A DNA stretch of 64,000 bases from positions 67,849 through 131,848 of the forward strand of contig NZ_KK211377.1 in NCBI RefSeq assembly GCF_000621965.1, given 5' to 3'. Position 1 is the first letter of the stretch, and every line of letters begins with the position of its first letter. Positions 9,160-19,771 of this stretch are shown in pieces. Both the position numbers and the translations under genes were made by a program. The notes under the pieces are model-generated. The model saw only the letters and a program-made list of their open reading frames with translations, searched no databases and was not told the DNA's origin. Source of the DNA: Methanobrevibacter wolinii SH (lineage in GTDB: Archaea; Methanobacteriota; Methanobacteria; Methanobacteriales; Methanobacteriaceae).

Positions 9160-10322
9160 TTTGTTATTAATGGTATGAAAACACTTGTAGGTAATATAAA
9201 GAATGTTGCAATACTTACTCCAATATCCGTTCCAATAAATACTAAAAGTATTCTGAAAATATTATTATGCCATAAATCTTTTAAAGAGTCTATTTTATTT
9301 AAATTTTTAATATCACTTTTTTTAATTTTCCTATAATGTAATTCAACTAATGCTGAAAACATTCCTGCAGCAAGTAAGGGATGCATCACTGTAAAAGGTG
9401 CAGATAAACCTCCAACAATTGCAGATTGTACTTTTGAACCTGCACATATTGATCCTATAAATCCTGCTATTATGTAAATTAGAAAATAATTTATAAGTTC
9501 ATGGGTGATATTTACACCATGAAGAAATGCCAGAAAAAATATCACAACAAATATTATTGGGATAAGTGCAAGTATTACTTTTGTCCAGGAAATACCATTT
9601 TTTTCATCAAGTGATGTAAGTTCTGAATAACTTGGAATTTCTTCAGGACAATCAAGATAATTATTAATTCCTTCCTTATGTCCTGCACCAACGACTGCTA
9701 CTACATTATCTTCTGGGATATTTAATATACTTTGTGCAAGGTATGCATCTCTTTCATGAACTAAAACTTGATAAACATCTGGTGAAGCTTCTTTAAAGTA
9801 TTCCATTACTTCTTCAATTGTATCTTCTTGTTTTAAATCTTCAATATCAATTTCTTCCTCTTCACCAACAACTAATGATTTAAGTGCACCAAGAATGAAT
9901 TTAAATTTTTCCCATCCACTCATTTTATTTAGTACTCTTTGTAATGTAATATTAATATCTCTATCAAGTAATGCAATTTTAATATCAAGATCATTTGCAG
10001 CTTCAATTGCTGCAATCATTTCTGAACCTGGTTTAACATTTACATCTTGTCCAATTTTATTTTGAAAGTAACTTAAAATACTTGTTATAAAAAATAAACC
10101 TACTTTATTTTCTCTTATGATTTTTCTCATAGATATTGTATCATCTTCAGGTTCTACACCATTTTTTTCATCCATTAAACGTTTAAATCTACCATAATCA
10201 AGTTCAACACCAACTACTTCTGGTTGAAGTTCATAAATGGTATTTTTTACTTCTTCTACACTATCTGCTGATACATGTGCAGTACCTATTATGGTTAAGT
10301 TTTCTCTATTCAAAAGTAACAC
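9144..10322 (-). CDS. TraB/GumN-family membrane protein
   Basis: A 392-residue TraB-family protein. The soluble N-terminal domain (about 1-235) has the hallmark GTAHVS near residue 13, the GVELDYGRF segment, and VGAGHKEGI near residue 215, the conserved residues thought to form a metal-dependent active site. The C-terminal third (about 245-390) has several hydrophobic spans, so the protein is membrane-anchored. The start codon is GTG at 10322; a TTG three codons downstream is an alternative. Homologues in Enterococcus limit pheromone signalling; the archaeal role is unknown. Confidence 0.9.
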   Translation of the reverse strand: MLLLNRENLTIIGTAHVSADSVEEVKNTIYELQPEVVGVELDYGRFKRLMDEKNGVEPEDDTISMRKIIRENKVGLFFITSILSYFQNKIGQDVNVKPGSEMIAAIEAANDLDIKIALLDRDINITLQRVLNKMSGWEKFKFILGALKSLVVGEEEEIDIEDLKQEDTIEEVMEYFKEASPDVYQVLVHERDAYLAQSILNIPEDNVVAVVGAGHKEGINNYLDCPEEIPSYSELTSLDEKNGISWTKVILALIPIIFVVIFFLAFLHGVNITHELINYFLIYIIAGFIGSICAGSKVQSAIVGGLSAPFTVMHPLLAAGMFSALVELHYRKIKKSDIKNLNKIDSLKDLWHNNIFRILLVFIGTDIGVSIATFFILPTSVFIPLITKTFGI

Positions 10323-10637
10323 TTCGATTAGTTTTAATTGATAAATAATTTAATTATTATATTAATATTAAAATGATTTCTAGAATTTATTATTTTAAAA
10401 CTTTATAATGTAGAATAATTTTATAATTTTATTTTTATAATTTATTCTAGAATTTTATAAATTTTGTAAAATAATTTTATAAGTTTTATTTAATCTTTTT
10501 AATATTTATAATTAATTTTATTTTATTAATGATTTTTTATAATTAATTTTTACAGTTTTTATTTTCATTTTAAATTTAAAATATTATATATTAGTTCTAT
10601 TAAATTTTTATTATATATTATATTATTAGGTTAAATT
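10323..10637. other. Divergent A/T-only spacer
   Basis: It must contain the back-to-back promoters of the TraB-family gene and comB. I see no coding frame, RNA gene or clear operator. Confidence 0.4.
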
Positions 10638-11336
10638 ATGAAAGCTACAATAAGTTTTGAAAACACTATATCATCTGATGTTTCAATAATGATTGATGCA
10701 TTACGTGCTAGTACTACAATTACTGTTGGATTAGACAATTATAATACTGTTATTCCTGCTTTTTCTCCTGAAGACGCAGTTGAAAAATCTAAAAAATATA
10801 ATGGTGTTCTTGCAGGTGAAAGAAATGGTAAAAAATTAGATGGTTTTGATATTGGTAATTCTCCTAATGCTATACTTAATTATAAATCTGATAAAGAAAA
10901 TTTAATATTAACAAGTAGTAATGGTACAAGGGTACTTGAAAATATGAAAAGTAAGTATGTTTTAGTTGGATGTTTTATTAATGCTAAAGCATGTGCTGAA
11001 GCTGCACTTAAACTTTCACAATCTCATATTGATATTGTTATGGCAGGTTGGCTTGGTCAATTTGCTATTGAAGATTATATTGCTGGTGGAGAAATATTAT
11101 ATTGGTTAAAATATTTTTCTAAAGATAAAGGTATTGATATTGATTTTTCAGAATTTGCAGAAGTAGCTATTCTTAGTTCAAGGGATTTAATTAAATCAAA
11201 TGAAGCTATTTCAAGAGGAGGATCTGCTAATAGACTTCGAAACCTTGGTTATTCTCAGGATATACCATTTTGTTTAAAACATAATATTTCAGATACTGTT
11301 GGTATATATGAAAAGGGTATAATTACTAAGTTTTGA
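10638..11336 (+). CDS. comB: 2-phosphosulfolactate phosphatase (coenzyme M biosynthesis)
   Basis: A 232-residue ComB, which removes phosphate from 2-phosphosulfolactate in the PEP-to-coenzyme-M pathway. Family segments are visible: IDALRASTTITVGLDN (about residues 17-32), LAGERNGKKLDGFDIGNSP (about 58-76), LTSSNGTRVLE (about 90-100) and AGWLGQFAIEDYIAGGEI (about 136-153). An AGGTTA sequence precedes the ATG. CoM is the methyl acceptor of Mtr and a substrate of Mcr, both encoded downstream. It is transcribed alone; no comA, comC or comDE lies in the window. Confidence 0.95.
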   Translation: MKATISFENTISSDVSIMIDALRASTTITVGLDNYNTVIPAFSPEDAVEKSKKYNGVLAGERNGKKLDGFDIGNSPNAILNYKSDKENLILTSSNGTRVLENMKSKYVLVGCFINAKACAEAALKLSQSHIDIVMAGWLGQFAIEDYIAGGEILYWLKYFSKDKGIDIDFSEFAEVAILSSRDLIKSNEAISRGGSANRLRNLGYSQDIPFCLKHNISDTVGIYEKGIITKF

Positions 11337-11637
11337 TTAATTTCAATTTTAATTATTTTTAATACTTAAATTTTATATAATGTCTATTTTATTTTGAGAT
11401 TTTTATTTTTTTATTAAATTCTTTTATTATGGAGGATTAGTTTTATTGAATTTAATTTCTTATTTTTTATTTATTAAATTCTAATTAAGCTTTAATAACA
11501 TACTTATTTTTTTAGATATTTTTTTGGAGTTTTTTATTTTAAAATATTAAATTATGAATATTATTCCTTTTTAAAATAGTAATATTTTTAAAAAATCATT
11601 TTCAGATATTTTAATATAAATTTATACAGGTTATTTA
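11337..11637. other. A/T-rich spacer, nothing distinct
   Basis: The spacer contains a GGAGG-like stretch at about 11430 (TATGGAGGATTAG), but the frame after it closes quickly and no conserved small ORF is evident. The promoter for the 182-residue gene is presumably here. Confidence 0.4.
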
Positions 11638-12186
11638 ATGAATATTGTTACAACACCAATGTGTAAAAAAATATTAGATTTAGCAGGGATTAATGATTAT
11701 AATATTGCAGTTCATCCATCAAAAGATGATGGGGATTTTGCTATTTTATTATCTGAAAGTAAAGTTGATATGGATTCTTTAAAAATTAAACTTAATACAT
11801 TTAAACAGATTGTAGAAAGTGTTATTAAAGTATCAGAATATTCTAATAAAAAACTTGATTATGATGATGTATTAAGTATGCTTGAAGATTATACATTTGC
11901 TTATGCATGGCTATCTGATAATAGTAAAGTTAAAAGTTTAAAAGATGAAAATTCTAAGATTAATGTTTCTGTAAAATCTAAATTTTTAAGGGATATTGTT
12001 TTAGATATGAATTTTAATATTGATAATGATAATTTTGATTATTTAATTTATCCTGATTATATGGAAGTTGATAAAAATATTGATTGTTCTTTTATAAGTA
12101 TTCCAACTCATCATAATGTTCCAAAAAATCCTATTGAAAGAGCAGAGTTGAGATATGCTATTTTATTAAATATTTCACATTATTAA
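11638..12186 (+). CDS. Unrecognised 182-residue protein next to marker 7
   Basis: I do not recognise this family. The protein is soluble, with no signal peptide or membrane span, acidic and Asp/Asn-rich. The N-terminal part (VTTPMCKKILDLAGI...) looks like a compact alpha/beta domain, and the C-terminus has a conserved-looking IPTHHNVPKNPIERAELRY segment. A good AGGTTAT ribosome-binding site precedes the ATG, and codon use matches neighbours. It lies 165 bp upstream of the marker 7 gene on the same strand and between comB and mcr, which suggests a link to methanogenesis. Confidence 0.75.
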   Translation: MNIVTTPMCKKILDLAGINDYNIAVHPSKDDGDFAILLSESKVDMDSLKIKLNTFKQIVESVIKVSEYSNKKLDYDDVLSMLEDYTFAYAWLSDNSKVKSLKDENSKINVSVKSKFLRDIVLDMNFNIDNDNFDYLIYPDYMEVDKNIDCSFISIPTHHNVPKNPIERAELRYAILLNISHY

Positions 12187-12350
12187 TTTCTTATCTTAAG
12201 ATTTAAATTTTAATTAGTTTTAGTTGAATTTTTAGTAAATATGTTAAGAATTATATTATTTAAGTTAATTAAAAAATTTATTAAGTAAGTAAATATAATA
12301 GATTATATAATTATAATTTATCTAAATTTTATTATTTTATTATAATAGAG

Positions 12351-13271
12351 ATGGTTATTGTGTATGAAACATTGACTTATTCTGGTGGAATTCATAAAGG
12401 TAATGAAATGCGGGAATTAATTGAAGATTTAGGTGGATTTATTATACAAGAAAATATTATTCAAATGGATCTTGTAATAAATATGGCTATTCCTGTTGAT
12501 GATGTTGATAAAATTAAAGAGAAATCTGATGAATTACTTGGTAAAATTACTTTTGCTCCAATGGCAGGTACAGAAATAGCTATTGTTTCTCCAACACTTG
12601 CAAGACATCATTTACCTCATGCTGCATGTGATATATCTGAATATCTTAGACGTTATGGTGCAAAAGATAATATGATTGGTTTAGCAAGAGGTCATGGTAA
12701 AGGTACTAGTGGAATTTCACAAGAAGAAAAATATTTAATTGAAGAGCATGATGTAGCTATTTTTGCTCTTGGTAGTTTTAAAGATTGTATTATTAAAAAG
12801 TCATTTTTATATGATGATATTGATATTCCAGTTATTGTTACTGGAGCACCTGAAATAGATGTTGATGAATTACCAGGTGCAGATGCATATGTTAGTGGTT
12901 TAGGTAGAATACCTCGTAGATTAAAACGTGGTGAAAATATTAGAGCTCTTAAAAAGCTTGTTGAAACTACTGAAAGTATTTTAAATAAAAAACGAAAATA
13001 TATGGGTGAAGATCCACCTCTTGCACCTTCTATTCTTGTAAAAGATGCAATTGAAAATCAAGTGCCTGCTATTAAAGAAGCATATACTCCAACCCCAGTA
13101 ACAAGTCAATTAGATGGTGTTAGGGTAAAACTTGATTATGATACTTACCATAAAGATATTGAAAATGTTGATGTAAATGGTAGGAAATTATCTGATATTG
13201 CAGATATTACAAAATCTCATATGTATGGTTATACATTAGTTAAACTTTTAAATGAAAGTTCAATTGTATAA
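12351..13271 (+). CDS. Methanogenesis marker protein 7 (DUF2113)
   Basis: A 306-residue protein of the methanogen-specific marker 7 family, recognised from the N-terminal [12 protein letters not shown] motif, the [22 protein letters not shown] segment (about residues 65-85), [19 protein letters not shown] (about 108-126) and [29 protein letters not shown] (about 163-191). Its role is unresolved; the family occurs only where Mcr is found. The start could be the ATG used here or GTG at 12360, which gives the MYETLTY start typical of the family. Confidence 0.9.
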   Translation: MVIVYETLTYSGGIHKGNEMRELIEDLGGFIIQENIIQMDLVINMAIPVDDVDKIKEKSDELLGKITFAPMAGTEIAIVSPTLARHHLPHAACDISEYLRRYGAKDNMIGLARGHGKGTSGISQEEKYLIEEHDVAIFALGSFKDCIIKKSFLYDDIDIPVIVTGAPEIDVDELPGADAYVSGLGRIPRRLKRGENIRALKKLVETTESILNKKRKYMGEDPPLAPSILVKDAIENQVPAIKEAYTPTPVTSQLDGVRVKLDYDTYHKDIENVDVNGRKLSDIADITKSHMYGYTLVKLLNESSIV

Positions 13272-13397
13272 TTTTATACTTTTTTATTTTTTAATAATCT
13301 TTATGCTTTTTTTTAAATCTTTTAGTTAATACAATTTTTAATATTTTGAAATTTTTAATTAATTTTTTTATTTATAATTTATTTTGAAGGAATTACA

Positions 13398-14555
13398 ATG
13401 TATAGTTTAAAACAAAGATATATATTTAATGGTCCGATATCAACTATTGTTTTATTTGTCTTTAATTATTACTTAATACAAACAATGTTTAATTATATTA
13501 ATCATCCTTTAAGTTTTAATCAAATTATAATTATTGTAAGCTTTCTTGCTATTATAAATATAGTTTCAATTACAGAAGAACTTAAAAAATCAAGACCTAT
13601 TACTCGTTTTTTAATGGAAGTTTCTGAGTTATGGAAATGGGCATCTTTAATGTATCTTTTAGAAGTTTTCATAATATTTTTAATTAGTCTTATTATTAAA
13701 GTTCCAATTTTTTTAATATATGTTATGTATCTTTTTGTACCTGTTCTTGGAGTAATTGGGTATTATAAGGCACATAGGATTGTTGTAAAATATCATGATT
13801 TAAATATTATGCCTAATGAAATAGATGATAATGTTGTTATTATACATATTTCAGATTTACATGTAGGTTCTATACGTGGTAAAACTATGCTTCGTCGTCT
13901 TAGTCGTAAACTTAATAGATTAGCTACTAAATTAAGACAAGAAGGTGCTAATGATATTATTGTTGTTATTTCTGGTGATCTTGCTGATGGTTCATGTCCT
14001 ATTGAAGAAGATGCTTTTAGTCCATTAGGTGATGTAAGAGTTCCTATAATCTTTACTCCAGGAAATCATGATTATTATCAAGGTATTGAGAATGTTGAAT
14101 CTGCAGCACGTAATGCTGGAATAACTGTACTTGATAATGATAATCTTAATCTTAGAAATATTGGTTTAAATATTATTGGTTTAAGTTATCCTTATGATGA
14201 TAATGATTTCTTAGAGGGAGATATGGACATTTCAACTATTCCTATTATTAAGAATGAGACTAATATCTTAGTATTTCATATTCCAGAAGGTTTTGAATAC
14301 TTCTCAAGATTAGGTGTAAATCTCCAGTTATCTGGTCATACTCATGGGGGACAATTTTATCCTGCAAATGTTTGGGTAAAAGCATTTTATCCATTTTTAA
14401 AAGGAATATTTTCTATTGAATTACCTACTATATTTGGTAGATTTACTAATAGTCATCTTTCTGTTACAAATGGTATAGGTACTATGGGTCCTCCAATAAG
14501 ACTTGGAACAGATTCTGAAATTATTGTTTTAAGACTTAAAGAAGAAAAAAAATAA
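13398..14555 (+). CDS. Membrane-anchored calcineurin-like metallophosphoesterase
   Basis: The N-terminal 125 residues carry about four hydrophobic spans. The C-terminal half is a dinuclear metallophosphoesterase with all motifs in order: ISDLHVG (Asp153, His155), SGDLADG (Asp near 194), GNHD (222-225), FHIPE (about 295), and SGHTHGGQFYP (about 314-324). This is the YkuE/YaeI-like type, some of which act on lipid-linked pyrophosphates such as UDP-diacylglucosamine. The substrate here is unknown. The AAGGAATTACA ribosome-binding site is clear. It converges on the Mmp10 gene. Confidence 0.9.
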   Translation: MYSLKQRYIFNGPISTIVLFVFNYYLIQTMFNYINHPLSFNQIIIIVSFLAIINIVSITEELKKSRPITRFLMEVSELWKWASLMYLLEVFIIFLISLIIKVPIFLIYVMYLFVPVLGVIGYYKAHRIVVKYHDLNIMPNEIDDNVVIIHISDLHVGSIRGKTMLRRLSRKLNRLATKLRQEGANDIIVVISGDLADGSCPIEEDAFSPLGDVRVPIIFTPGNHDYYQGIENVESAARNAGITVLDNDNLNLRNIGLNIIGLSYPYDDNDFLEGDMDISTIPIIKNETNILVFHIPEGFEYFSRLGVNLQLSGHTHGGQFYPANVWVKAFYPFLKGIFSIELPTIFGRFTNSHLSVTNGIGTMGPPIRLGTDSEIIVLRLKEEKK

Positions 14556-14702
14556 GTATAAATATTCTTTTTTAATATTTTTTATAATAAAAATTTAAAA
14601 AAATAGTTTATAAATTAGTTTTTTGATTTTTATTTTTAATTTTATATTGTTTAAGCTCAGTTTTATTGATATATTTTGAAAATATAAGAGATTTAAGTAA
14701 AT

Positions 14703-15962
14703 TTATTTTTTTGGAACTACCATACCAAAGAAATTAATAGCTTCTACTAAATCTCTGAATTGTTCTAATTCTTTTTCAATAACATCTTCATCAGTTAAAT
14801 TTCCACTTAATTCTCCATCAACACTTAAAGTATCAGGTCCTCTTGTTACAAGACGTTCTTTACCATCTGCAGAGAATATTCTATTTAAATCTAATTCATG
14901 TACATATGCTCTTCCTGGTATTAATACAGTATCTTTAACTTCAGATAAATCAATATCTTCTAAGTCATACTTTGTAATAAGACATGCAATATCTTTTTTT
15001 GTAGAGATTACATTTACCTTATCATCTGCATTGATTTTTTCAAATATTTTAGCTATTTTTGGTCCTGCAATAGATGAAGATATGATTGTTGCTTCACCAG
15101 TTACTTTTGGTATAAATTGTAAATAAATTTCATTTCCATCATTTGCTATTGCAAATGGGGCTCCAGTTTCAGGATCACAAACAGGTGTTCCAGTTACTCT
15201 AAGTTTTGGGAATTCTGAATTTATTTCTTTTACAAGTTCTTCAAAACTTTCAACACTTTGAGATTCTATTCCTTTTACAATTGGTGCATTGTTTAATATA
15301 AGTCCACCTTCAGTTGTGTTTGCAAATCTCATAAGAATTGCTGCATGTGCTCCCCATTCTTCAAGTTTTTCACAAGTATTTTTTAAAACTTCTCCATCAT
15401 TTACTCCAGGAACAATGACCATAGCTGCATGTAATTCTGTATTTTGACTAAATATTTCTGCTGCTTTAAGAGATGCTTCTGGACTTGGATCACCCATCCA
15501 TTCTCTTCTAAGTTTTTCATCAGCTGCAAATAATGTATATGTTACTTCATCTACACCATAATTAATTAAATCTGTTGCCCATTTTTCATTATCTATTCCT
15601 TTACCACTAGTATATCCTAAGTGCATAGGTAGTTGAAACTGATTTATTACTTCTGCAAGTTCTTTTATTTGTGGATAACAGCTTACATCTCCTCCACCGC
15701 TGATATTTACTTTAAGATTATTATCTCGTATTGGATTAAACATTAATCTACTTTGTAATTCGTTTGCAACTAAAAATACTGGTTTAAATTCTGATTCTGC
15801 ATCTTGGATTCCAATGGAACATTTATCACAGCCAATTTTAGTTGGAGAACAATATTTACATCCAAGAGGTTTTATATCTTTTACTTTTTTAAAGTAGCAG
15901 TATTTACAAAAACCTCTACAATCTTTTCCTGGAATTCCACCAACATCTGCTAATATTTGCAT
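14703..15962 (-). CDS. mmp10: McrA arginine methyltransferase Mmp10 (methanogenesis marker 10)
   Basis: A radical-SAM enzyme that makes 5-(S)-methylarginine in McrA. The CxxxCxxC cluster motif is Cys15, Cys19, Cys22 (CRGFCKYCYF). Four further cysteines (35, 38, 45, 48) form the family's Cys-rich loop, probably for a second metal site, and corrinoid is known to be the methyl carrier in this family. NISGGGDVSCYP and HLGYTSGKG follow. The frame opens at 16076, but the start at 15962 (MQILADVGG) matches family N-termini and follows AAGATGAT. It is transcribed away from mcr, 600 bp upstream of its substrate gene. Confidence 0.93.
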   Translation of the reverse strand: MQILADVGGIPGKDCRGFCKYCYFKKVKDIKPLGCKYCSPTKIGCDKCSIGIQDAESEFKPVFLVANELQSRLMFNPIRDNNLKVNISGGGDVSCYPQIKELAEVINQFQLPMHLGYTSGKGIDNEKWATDLINYGVDEVTYTLFAADEKLRREWMGDPSPEASLKAAEIFSQNTELHAAMVIVPGVNDGEVLKNTCEKLEEWGAHAAILMRFANTTEGGLILNNAPIVKGIESQSVESFEELVKEINSEFPKLRVTGTPVCDPETGAPFAIANDGNEIYLQFIPKVTGEATIISSSIAGPKIAKIFEKINADDKVNVISTKKDIACLITKYDLEDIDLSEVKDTVLIPGRAYVHELDLNRIFSADGKERLVTRGPDTLSVDGELSGNLTDEDVIEKELEQFRDLVEAINFFGMVVPKK

Positions 15963-16417
15963 TTTATCATCTTGATTTTTTAATTTATATTTAAAATTAT
16001 ATTTTTGTATAAAAATTTTATTTAAAAGAGTCTTTAAATTAATAAATATTATTATTTTTGAAATTATTTTTTTCAATTTTATAATATATATTATTAGGTG
16101 TTTTTTGAAAAAAATTTTTTGATTATTATTTTAATATGATTAAAGTAATACTATTTTTTTTAATTTTTTTAATTTTTCTTCCTTTTTTATTTGATTTTAA
16201 TTTAATATTTTTTTTATTTAATCTTTATTTTATAGTTTAATATCTTTTTAAATTTTCATTTATCTTTATTTTTATTTTTTATCTTTTATTTTTCTTATTT
16301 TGATAATTATCTTATTTTAAGTTCTTTTTTAAAAATTTATTACTTTATTTATATTTTTTAATACATTTGAGCTTTTTTATTACTTATAAGTTTTACTAAT
16401 TGTAAAAAAAGGTAATG
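15963..16417. other. Divergent spacer between mmp10 and mcr
   Basis: The left 114 bp could be read as an N-terminal extension of Mmp10 but is Lys/Ile/Asn-rich A/T DNA, more likely leader. The remainder is T-rich without genes and leads into the mcr promoter. Confidence 0.45.
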
Positions 16418-16426
16418 TTTATATTA
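16418..16426 (+). promoter_or_regulatory. Probable TATA box of the mcr operon
   Basis: TTTATATTA lies at 16418-16426 downstream of AAAAAAAGGTAATG, the best archaeal TATA match in this spacer. Transcription would start about 25 bp downstream, near 16447, giving a leader of roughly 120 nt before mcrB. The start is inferred, not measured. Confidence 0.55.
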
Positions 16427-16459
16427 TATCTTAATCAAATTAAAATTTGTATACCATAT

Positions 16460-16568
16460 TGCTTGCTATTGCAAAAACTTGCTTTAGGCTGACTTAGCAT
16501 TAACTACAAACTTATCCAGTTTTTTGCTAAGAGGTATATTAGTAACTCTATTTATTTAGGAGGGAAAA
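16460..16568 (+). promoter_or_regulatory. Structured 5' leader of mcr and strong ribosome-binding site
   Basis: CTTAGCA at 16493-16499 is the exact reverse complement of TGCTAAG at 16525-16531, with a 25-nt loop, and TTGCTATTGCAA at 16460-16471 can form a small hairpin just before it. The region is clearly less A/T-biased than the surrounding spacer, which argues for function. AGGAGGG directly before mcrB is a near-perfect Shine-Dalgarno sequence. Confidence 0.5.
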
Positions 16569-16569
16569 A

Positions 16570-17901
16570 ATGGCGAAGTATGATGATAAAGTCGACTTAT
16601 ACGACGATAGAGGTTCATTAGTAGACTCTAATGTACCAATTGAAGCTCTAAGTCCTATACGCAACCCAGCTATACAAAGTATTGTATCTGATGTTAAAAG
16701 AACAGTTGCTGTAAACTTAGAGGGTATTGAAAATTCATTAAGAAATGCTACCGTAGGTGGTAAAGCTTGTAAAATTTTAGGAAGAGAATTAGATCTTGAT
16801 ATTACAAGTAATGCTGAAGCTATAGCATCTTCTTTAAAAGACATGATTAAAGTAACTGATGATGATGATACTAAAGTAGAACTTATTTCTGGTGGAAAAA
16901 GGATTTTAGTTCAACTTCCAACTAAAAGAATAAACGCTTCTGCAGAATATTCTGTATCAACTTTAGTAACTGCTACTGCTTTAACTCAAGCAATCGTTGA
17001 CCAATTTGATGTCAGTATGTATGATGCAAACATGGTTAAAGCTGCTATCTTAGGTTCTTACCCACAAACTGTAGATTATGCTGGATCTAACATTTCTTCT
17101 ATGTTAGGTGTACCTCAAAAATTAGAAGGTCCAGGTTATTCTTTCAGGAACATTCCTGTAAACCACATTGTTGCTGCTACTTTAAAAAACAGTGTTCAAG
17201 CTGCTGCTTTAGCTAGTATCTTAGAACAAACAGCAATGTTTGAAATGGGTGATGCTGTAGGTGCATTCGAAAGATTACACTTATTAGGTTTAGCTTACCA
17301 AGGAATGAATGCAGATAACTTAGTCTTAAGTATGGTTAAAGATAACGCTACTGATGGTACTGTTGGTTCTATTATTGCAGATACTGTTGATCATGCTGTT
17401 GAAGATAATGTTATTTCTGTTGAAAAAGATTTAAACGGATTCAATGTATATCAAACTGATGACTTAGCTAAATGGAATGCATATACTGCTGCTGGTTCTG
17501 TAGCTGCAGTTATGGTAAACGTCGGTGCTGCTCGTGCTGCTCAAGGTATTCCATCTACATTATTATACTTCAACGATTCTATCGAATTTGCTACTGGTTT
17601 ACCTGGTCTTGACTTCGGTAGAGGTGAAGGTGTAGCTGTAGGATTCAGTTTCTTCAGTCACTCTATTTATGGTGGTGGAGGACCTGGTTTATTCAACGGT
17701 AACCACATTGTAACTAGACATAGTAAAGGTTTCACAATTCCTTGTGCTGCTGCAGGTATGTCTTTAGATGCAGGAACTCAACTCTTCTCTCCAGAAGCTA
17801 CTTCTGGTTTAATTAAAGAAGTATACAGTAAAATTGACGAATTCAGAGAACCTCTTAAATATGTCGCAGAAGCTGCTTCCGACATAAAAGGAGATATCTA
17901 A
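16570..17901 (+). CDS. mcrB: Methyl-coenzyme M reductase beta subunit
   Basis: The 443-residue beta subunit of the alpha2beta2gamma2 methyl-CoM reductase, which reduces methyl-CoM with coenzyme B to methane and the heterodisulfide. Length equals that of other McrB. Typical segments include [10 protein letters not shown]-like start, [22 protein letters not shown] (about 179-200), and [21 protein letters not shown] (about 358-378), near the active-site channel. It is first of the five-gene operon. Codon use is visibly richer in AAC, TTC and TAC than in mcrD and mcrC, as expected for a very highly expressed subunit. Confidence 0.98.
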   Translation: MAKYDDKVDLYDDRGSLVDSNVPIEALSPIRNPAIQSIVSDVKRTVAVNLEGIENSLRNATVGGKACKILGRELDLDITSNAEAIASSLKDMIKVTDDDDTKVELISGGKRILVQLPTKRINASAEYSVSTLVTATALTQAIVDQFDVSMYDANMVKAAILGSYPQTVDYAGSNISSMLGVPQKLEGPGYSFRNIPVNHIVAATLKNSVQAAALASILEQTAMFEMGDAVGAFERLHLLGLAYQGMNADNLVLSMVKDNATDGTVGSIIADTVDHAVEDNVISVEKDLNGFNVYQTDDLAKWNAYTAAGSVAAVMVNVGAARAAQGIPSTLLYFNDSIEFATGLPGLDFGRGEGVAVGFSFFSHSIYGGGGPGLFNGNHIVTRHSKGFTIPCAAAGMSLDAGTQLFSPEATSGLIKEVYSKIDEFREPLKYVAEAASDIKGDI

Positions 17902-17942
17902 TTTCGTAAAAATAAAACATCTAATTGAAGGGGTAGATAATT

Positions 17943-18404
17943 ATGGATATTGAAATTTTTCCTTATAGATTTCTTAGTGCAGACACTACTGAAAAAATGT
18001 TAAATAGCATTGAAAGTTTAGATGATGTAAAAAGGACAGTAATTCATGGTCCAAGACTTCCCCCAGATGATCCTGACCTCCTTCCACAATATAAAGAAAG
18101 AAGAAACATTACTGTTTGTGGTAAACCAATAGAACTTAAAGTTCGTACTGGTCGTATATTAGTTGAGCTTTCAACTGAATCTGCTCTTGATGAAATTGAA
18201 AAAATTTGTGATGAAAATCTTAAATTTGGATATGATATTAATACATCAAGAAATGAATATATTAGAAGACATAAAACAGTTAGTGATGCTATTAAGTATG
18301 GAACTGGTGAAAATGATCTTCCAGACGAGTTAATTGGTTTAGCAGATAATAATAAACAGTTTGCTGAAAGTGTTGATTTCATTGATTATGATAGAGTGGA
18401 ATAG
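17943..18404 (+). CDS. mcrD: Methyl-coenzyme M reductase operon protein D
   Basis: The 153-residue McrD, not a stable subunit of the final enzyme; family members associate with Mcr during assembly. Recognisable parts are the N-terminal [19 protein letters not shown] and [20 protein letters not shown] (about residues 35-55). It follows mcrB after 41 bp with a GGGGTAG ribosome-binding site. Codon use is much more A/T-ended than in mcrB, G and A, consistent with lower synthesis within the same transcript. Confidence 0.96.
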   Translation: MDIEIFPYRFLSADTTEKMLNSIESLDDVKRTVIHGPRLPPDDPDLLPQYKERRNITVCGKPIELKVRTGRILVELSTESALDEIEKICDENLKFGYDINTSRNEYIRRHKTVSDAIKYGTGENDLPDELIGLADNNKQFAESVDFIDYDRVE

Positions 18405-18409
18405 ATAAT

Positions 18410-19006
18410 ATGATTGGACGTTCTACACATGTTGTTGATTGCCGAGAAACTATGGGTCTTGGTGAAGGTGGAGGTATTGCTCAGAGAGGAACTTTTGCTA
18501 AATGTGGAAGTGACGTTATTGCTGTAGCAATGTCTCCTGGTCGTAGACATATTACAAAACCTGTATGTGAAATTACTTTTGCTTTACGTGAAGCAAATTT
18601 ACTTACTAGTACTATGATTTTAAATGCTGGTGCTGGTGTACCTGGTGATGCACCAGGAGTAGGTGCTTCTAGTTTAATGGGTTTAACTCCTAAGGAGATT
18701 GAACAATTAAATCAGTATAAGCTTGTTGTAGTTCATTTAGGTGGAGTAAGAAATCACATTATTTACAAAGCTAGATTAATATTAAGAAATATTGATAAAC
18801 CTTGTGTGATTATTTGTGAATATCCTGTTGATTTTGAGGATTTTGCAAAAATTGGTGTTAAAACAGCACAAGTTATGCCTGATGAGGTCAAAACAAAAGG
18901 AACAATCGTTAATATTATTAGCGGTGTAATTAGAGGACAAACAGTCTCTCAAGAACAATTAGATGAAATTATTAGAAAAGTTAAATTAGCATTAGGAGAT
19001 GCATGA
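18410..19006 (+). CDS. mcrC: Methyl-coenzyme M reductase operon protein C
   Basis: The 198-residue McrC. In M. marburgensis a McrC homologue is part of the ATP-dependent activation complex that works with component A2; the atwA gene for A2 lies later in this window. Family signatures are [20 protein letters not shown]-like start, [17 protein letters not shown], and [19 protein letters not shown]. It starts 5 bp after mcrD, and its TGA overlaps the spurious upstream ATG of mcrG. Presence of mcrC marks this as the mcr, not the mrt, isoenzyme operon. Confidence 0.97.
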   Translation: MIGRSTHVVDCRETMGLGEGGGIAQRGTFAKCGSDVIAVAMSPGRRHITKPVCEITFALREANLLTSTMILNAGAGVPGDAPGVGASSLMGLTPKEIEQLNQYKLVVVHLGGVRNHIIYKARLILRNIDKPCVIICEYPVDFEDFAKIGVKTAQVMPDEVKTKGTIVNIISGVIRGQTVSQEQLDEIIRKVKLALGDA

Positions 19007-19008
19007 TT

Positions 19009-19758
19009 ATGGCACAATATTATCCAGGAACTTCAAAAGTTTCTCAAAACAGAAGACATTTTTCTGATCCAAATGAAAAATTAGAAAAATTACGAGAAAT
19101 TTCTGATGAAGATGTAGTAAAAATATTAGGTCACAGAGCTCCAGGTGAAGAATATAAATCAGTTCACCCACCTTTAGATGAAATGGATGAGCCTGATGAC
19201 ATTGTAAGAGAATTAGTAACACCTATTGATGGTGCAAAAGCAGGAGACAGAGTAAGATATATCCAATTCGCTGATTCAATGTACTTCGCTCCAGCTCAAC
19301 CTTATGTAAGAGCAAGAGCTTACTTAAACAGATACAGAGGAGTAGATACTGGTACCTTATCTGGAAGACAAGTTATTGAAGCAAGGGAAAGAGATCTTGA
19401 AAAACTCTCCAAAGAATTATTAGAAACAGAATACTTCGATCCAGCAAGGACTGGAATTAGAGGTAAATCTGTACACGGTCACTCTTTAAGGTTAGATGAA
19501 GACGGTATCATGTTCGATATGTTAAGAAGACAACTTATGAACAAAGAAACCGGTCATGTCGAAATGGTTAAAAACCAAATTGGTATTCCATTAGATGAAC
19601 CTGTTGATTTAGGTGAACCATTAGACGAAGAAAAATTAAAAGAAATCACTACTATTTATAGAGTAGATGGTGATGCTTATAAAGACGATAAAGATGCTGT
19701 AGAAGTATTACACAGAATACACATCACAAGATCCAAAGGAGGATACAACCCTGAATAG
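19009..19758 (+). CDS. mcrG: Methyl-coenzyme M reductase gamma subunit
   Basis: The 249-residue gamma subunit, from the ATG at 19009 ([11 protein letters not shown]), which matches all McrG N-termini; an in-frame ATG two codons upstream is ignored. Internal segments [17 protein letters not shown] (about 40-56), [18 protein letters not shown] (about 83-100) and [21 protein letters not shown] (around residue 146-166) are typical and contribute to coenzyme F430 and substrate binding. The ribosome-binding site GGAGATG lies inside the end of mcrC, so translation is coupled. Confidence 0.98.
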   Translation: MAQYYPGTSKVSQNRRHFSDPNEKLEKLREISDEDVVKILGHRAPGEEYKSVHPPLDEMDEPDDIVRELVTPIDGAKAGDRVRYIQFADSMYFAPAQPYVRARAYLNRYRGVDTGTLSGRQVIEARERDLEKLSKELLETEYFDPARTGIRGKSVHGHSLRLDEDGIMFDMLRRQLMNKETGHVEMVKNQIGIPLDEPVDLGEPLDEEKLKEITTIYRVDGDAYKDDKDAVEVLHRIHITRSKGGYNPE

Positions 19759-19771
19759 GGGAGGTTATGTT

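Noticed and set aside
9061-9336. Plus-strand open frame of 91 codons beginning in the duplicated traB end
   Set aside because: It is antisense to the TraB-family gene for most of its length, has no family likeness, and its open state comes from the duplicated segment.
15963-16076. N-terminal extension of Mmp10 by 38 residues
   Set aside because: The residues are Lys/Ile/Asn/Phe-rich translation of A/T spacer; the family begins at MQILADVGG-like sequence and the ribosome-binding site fits the inner start.
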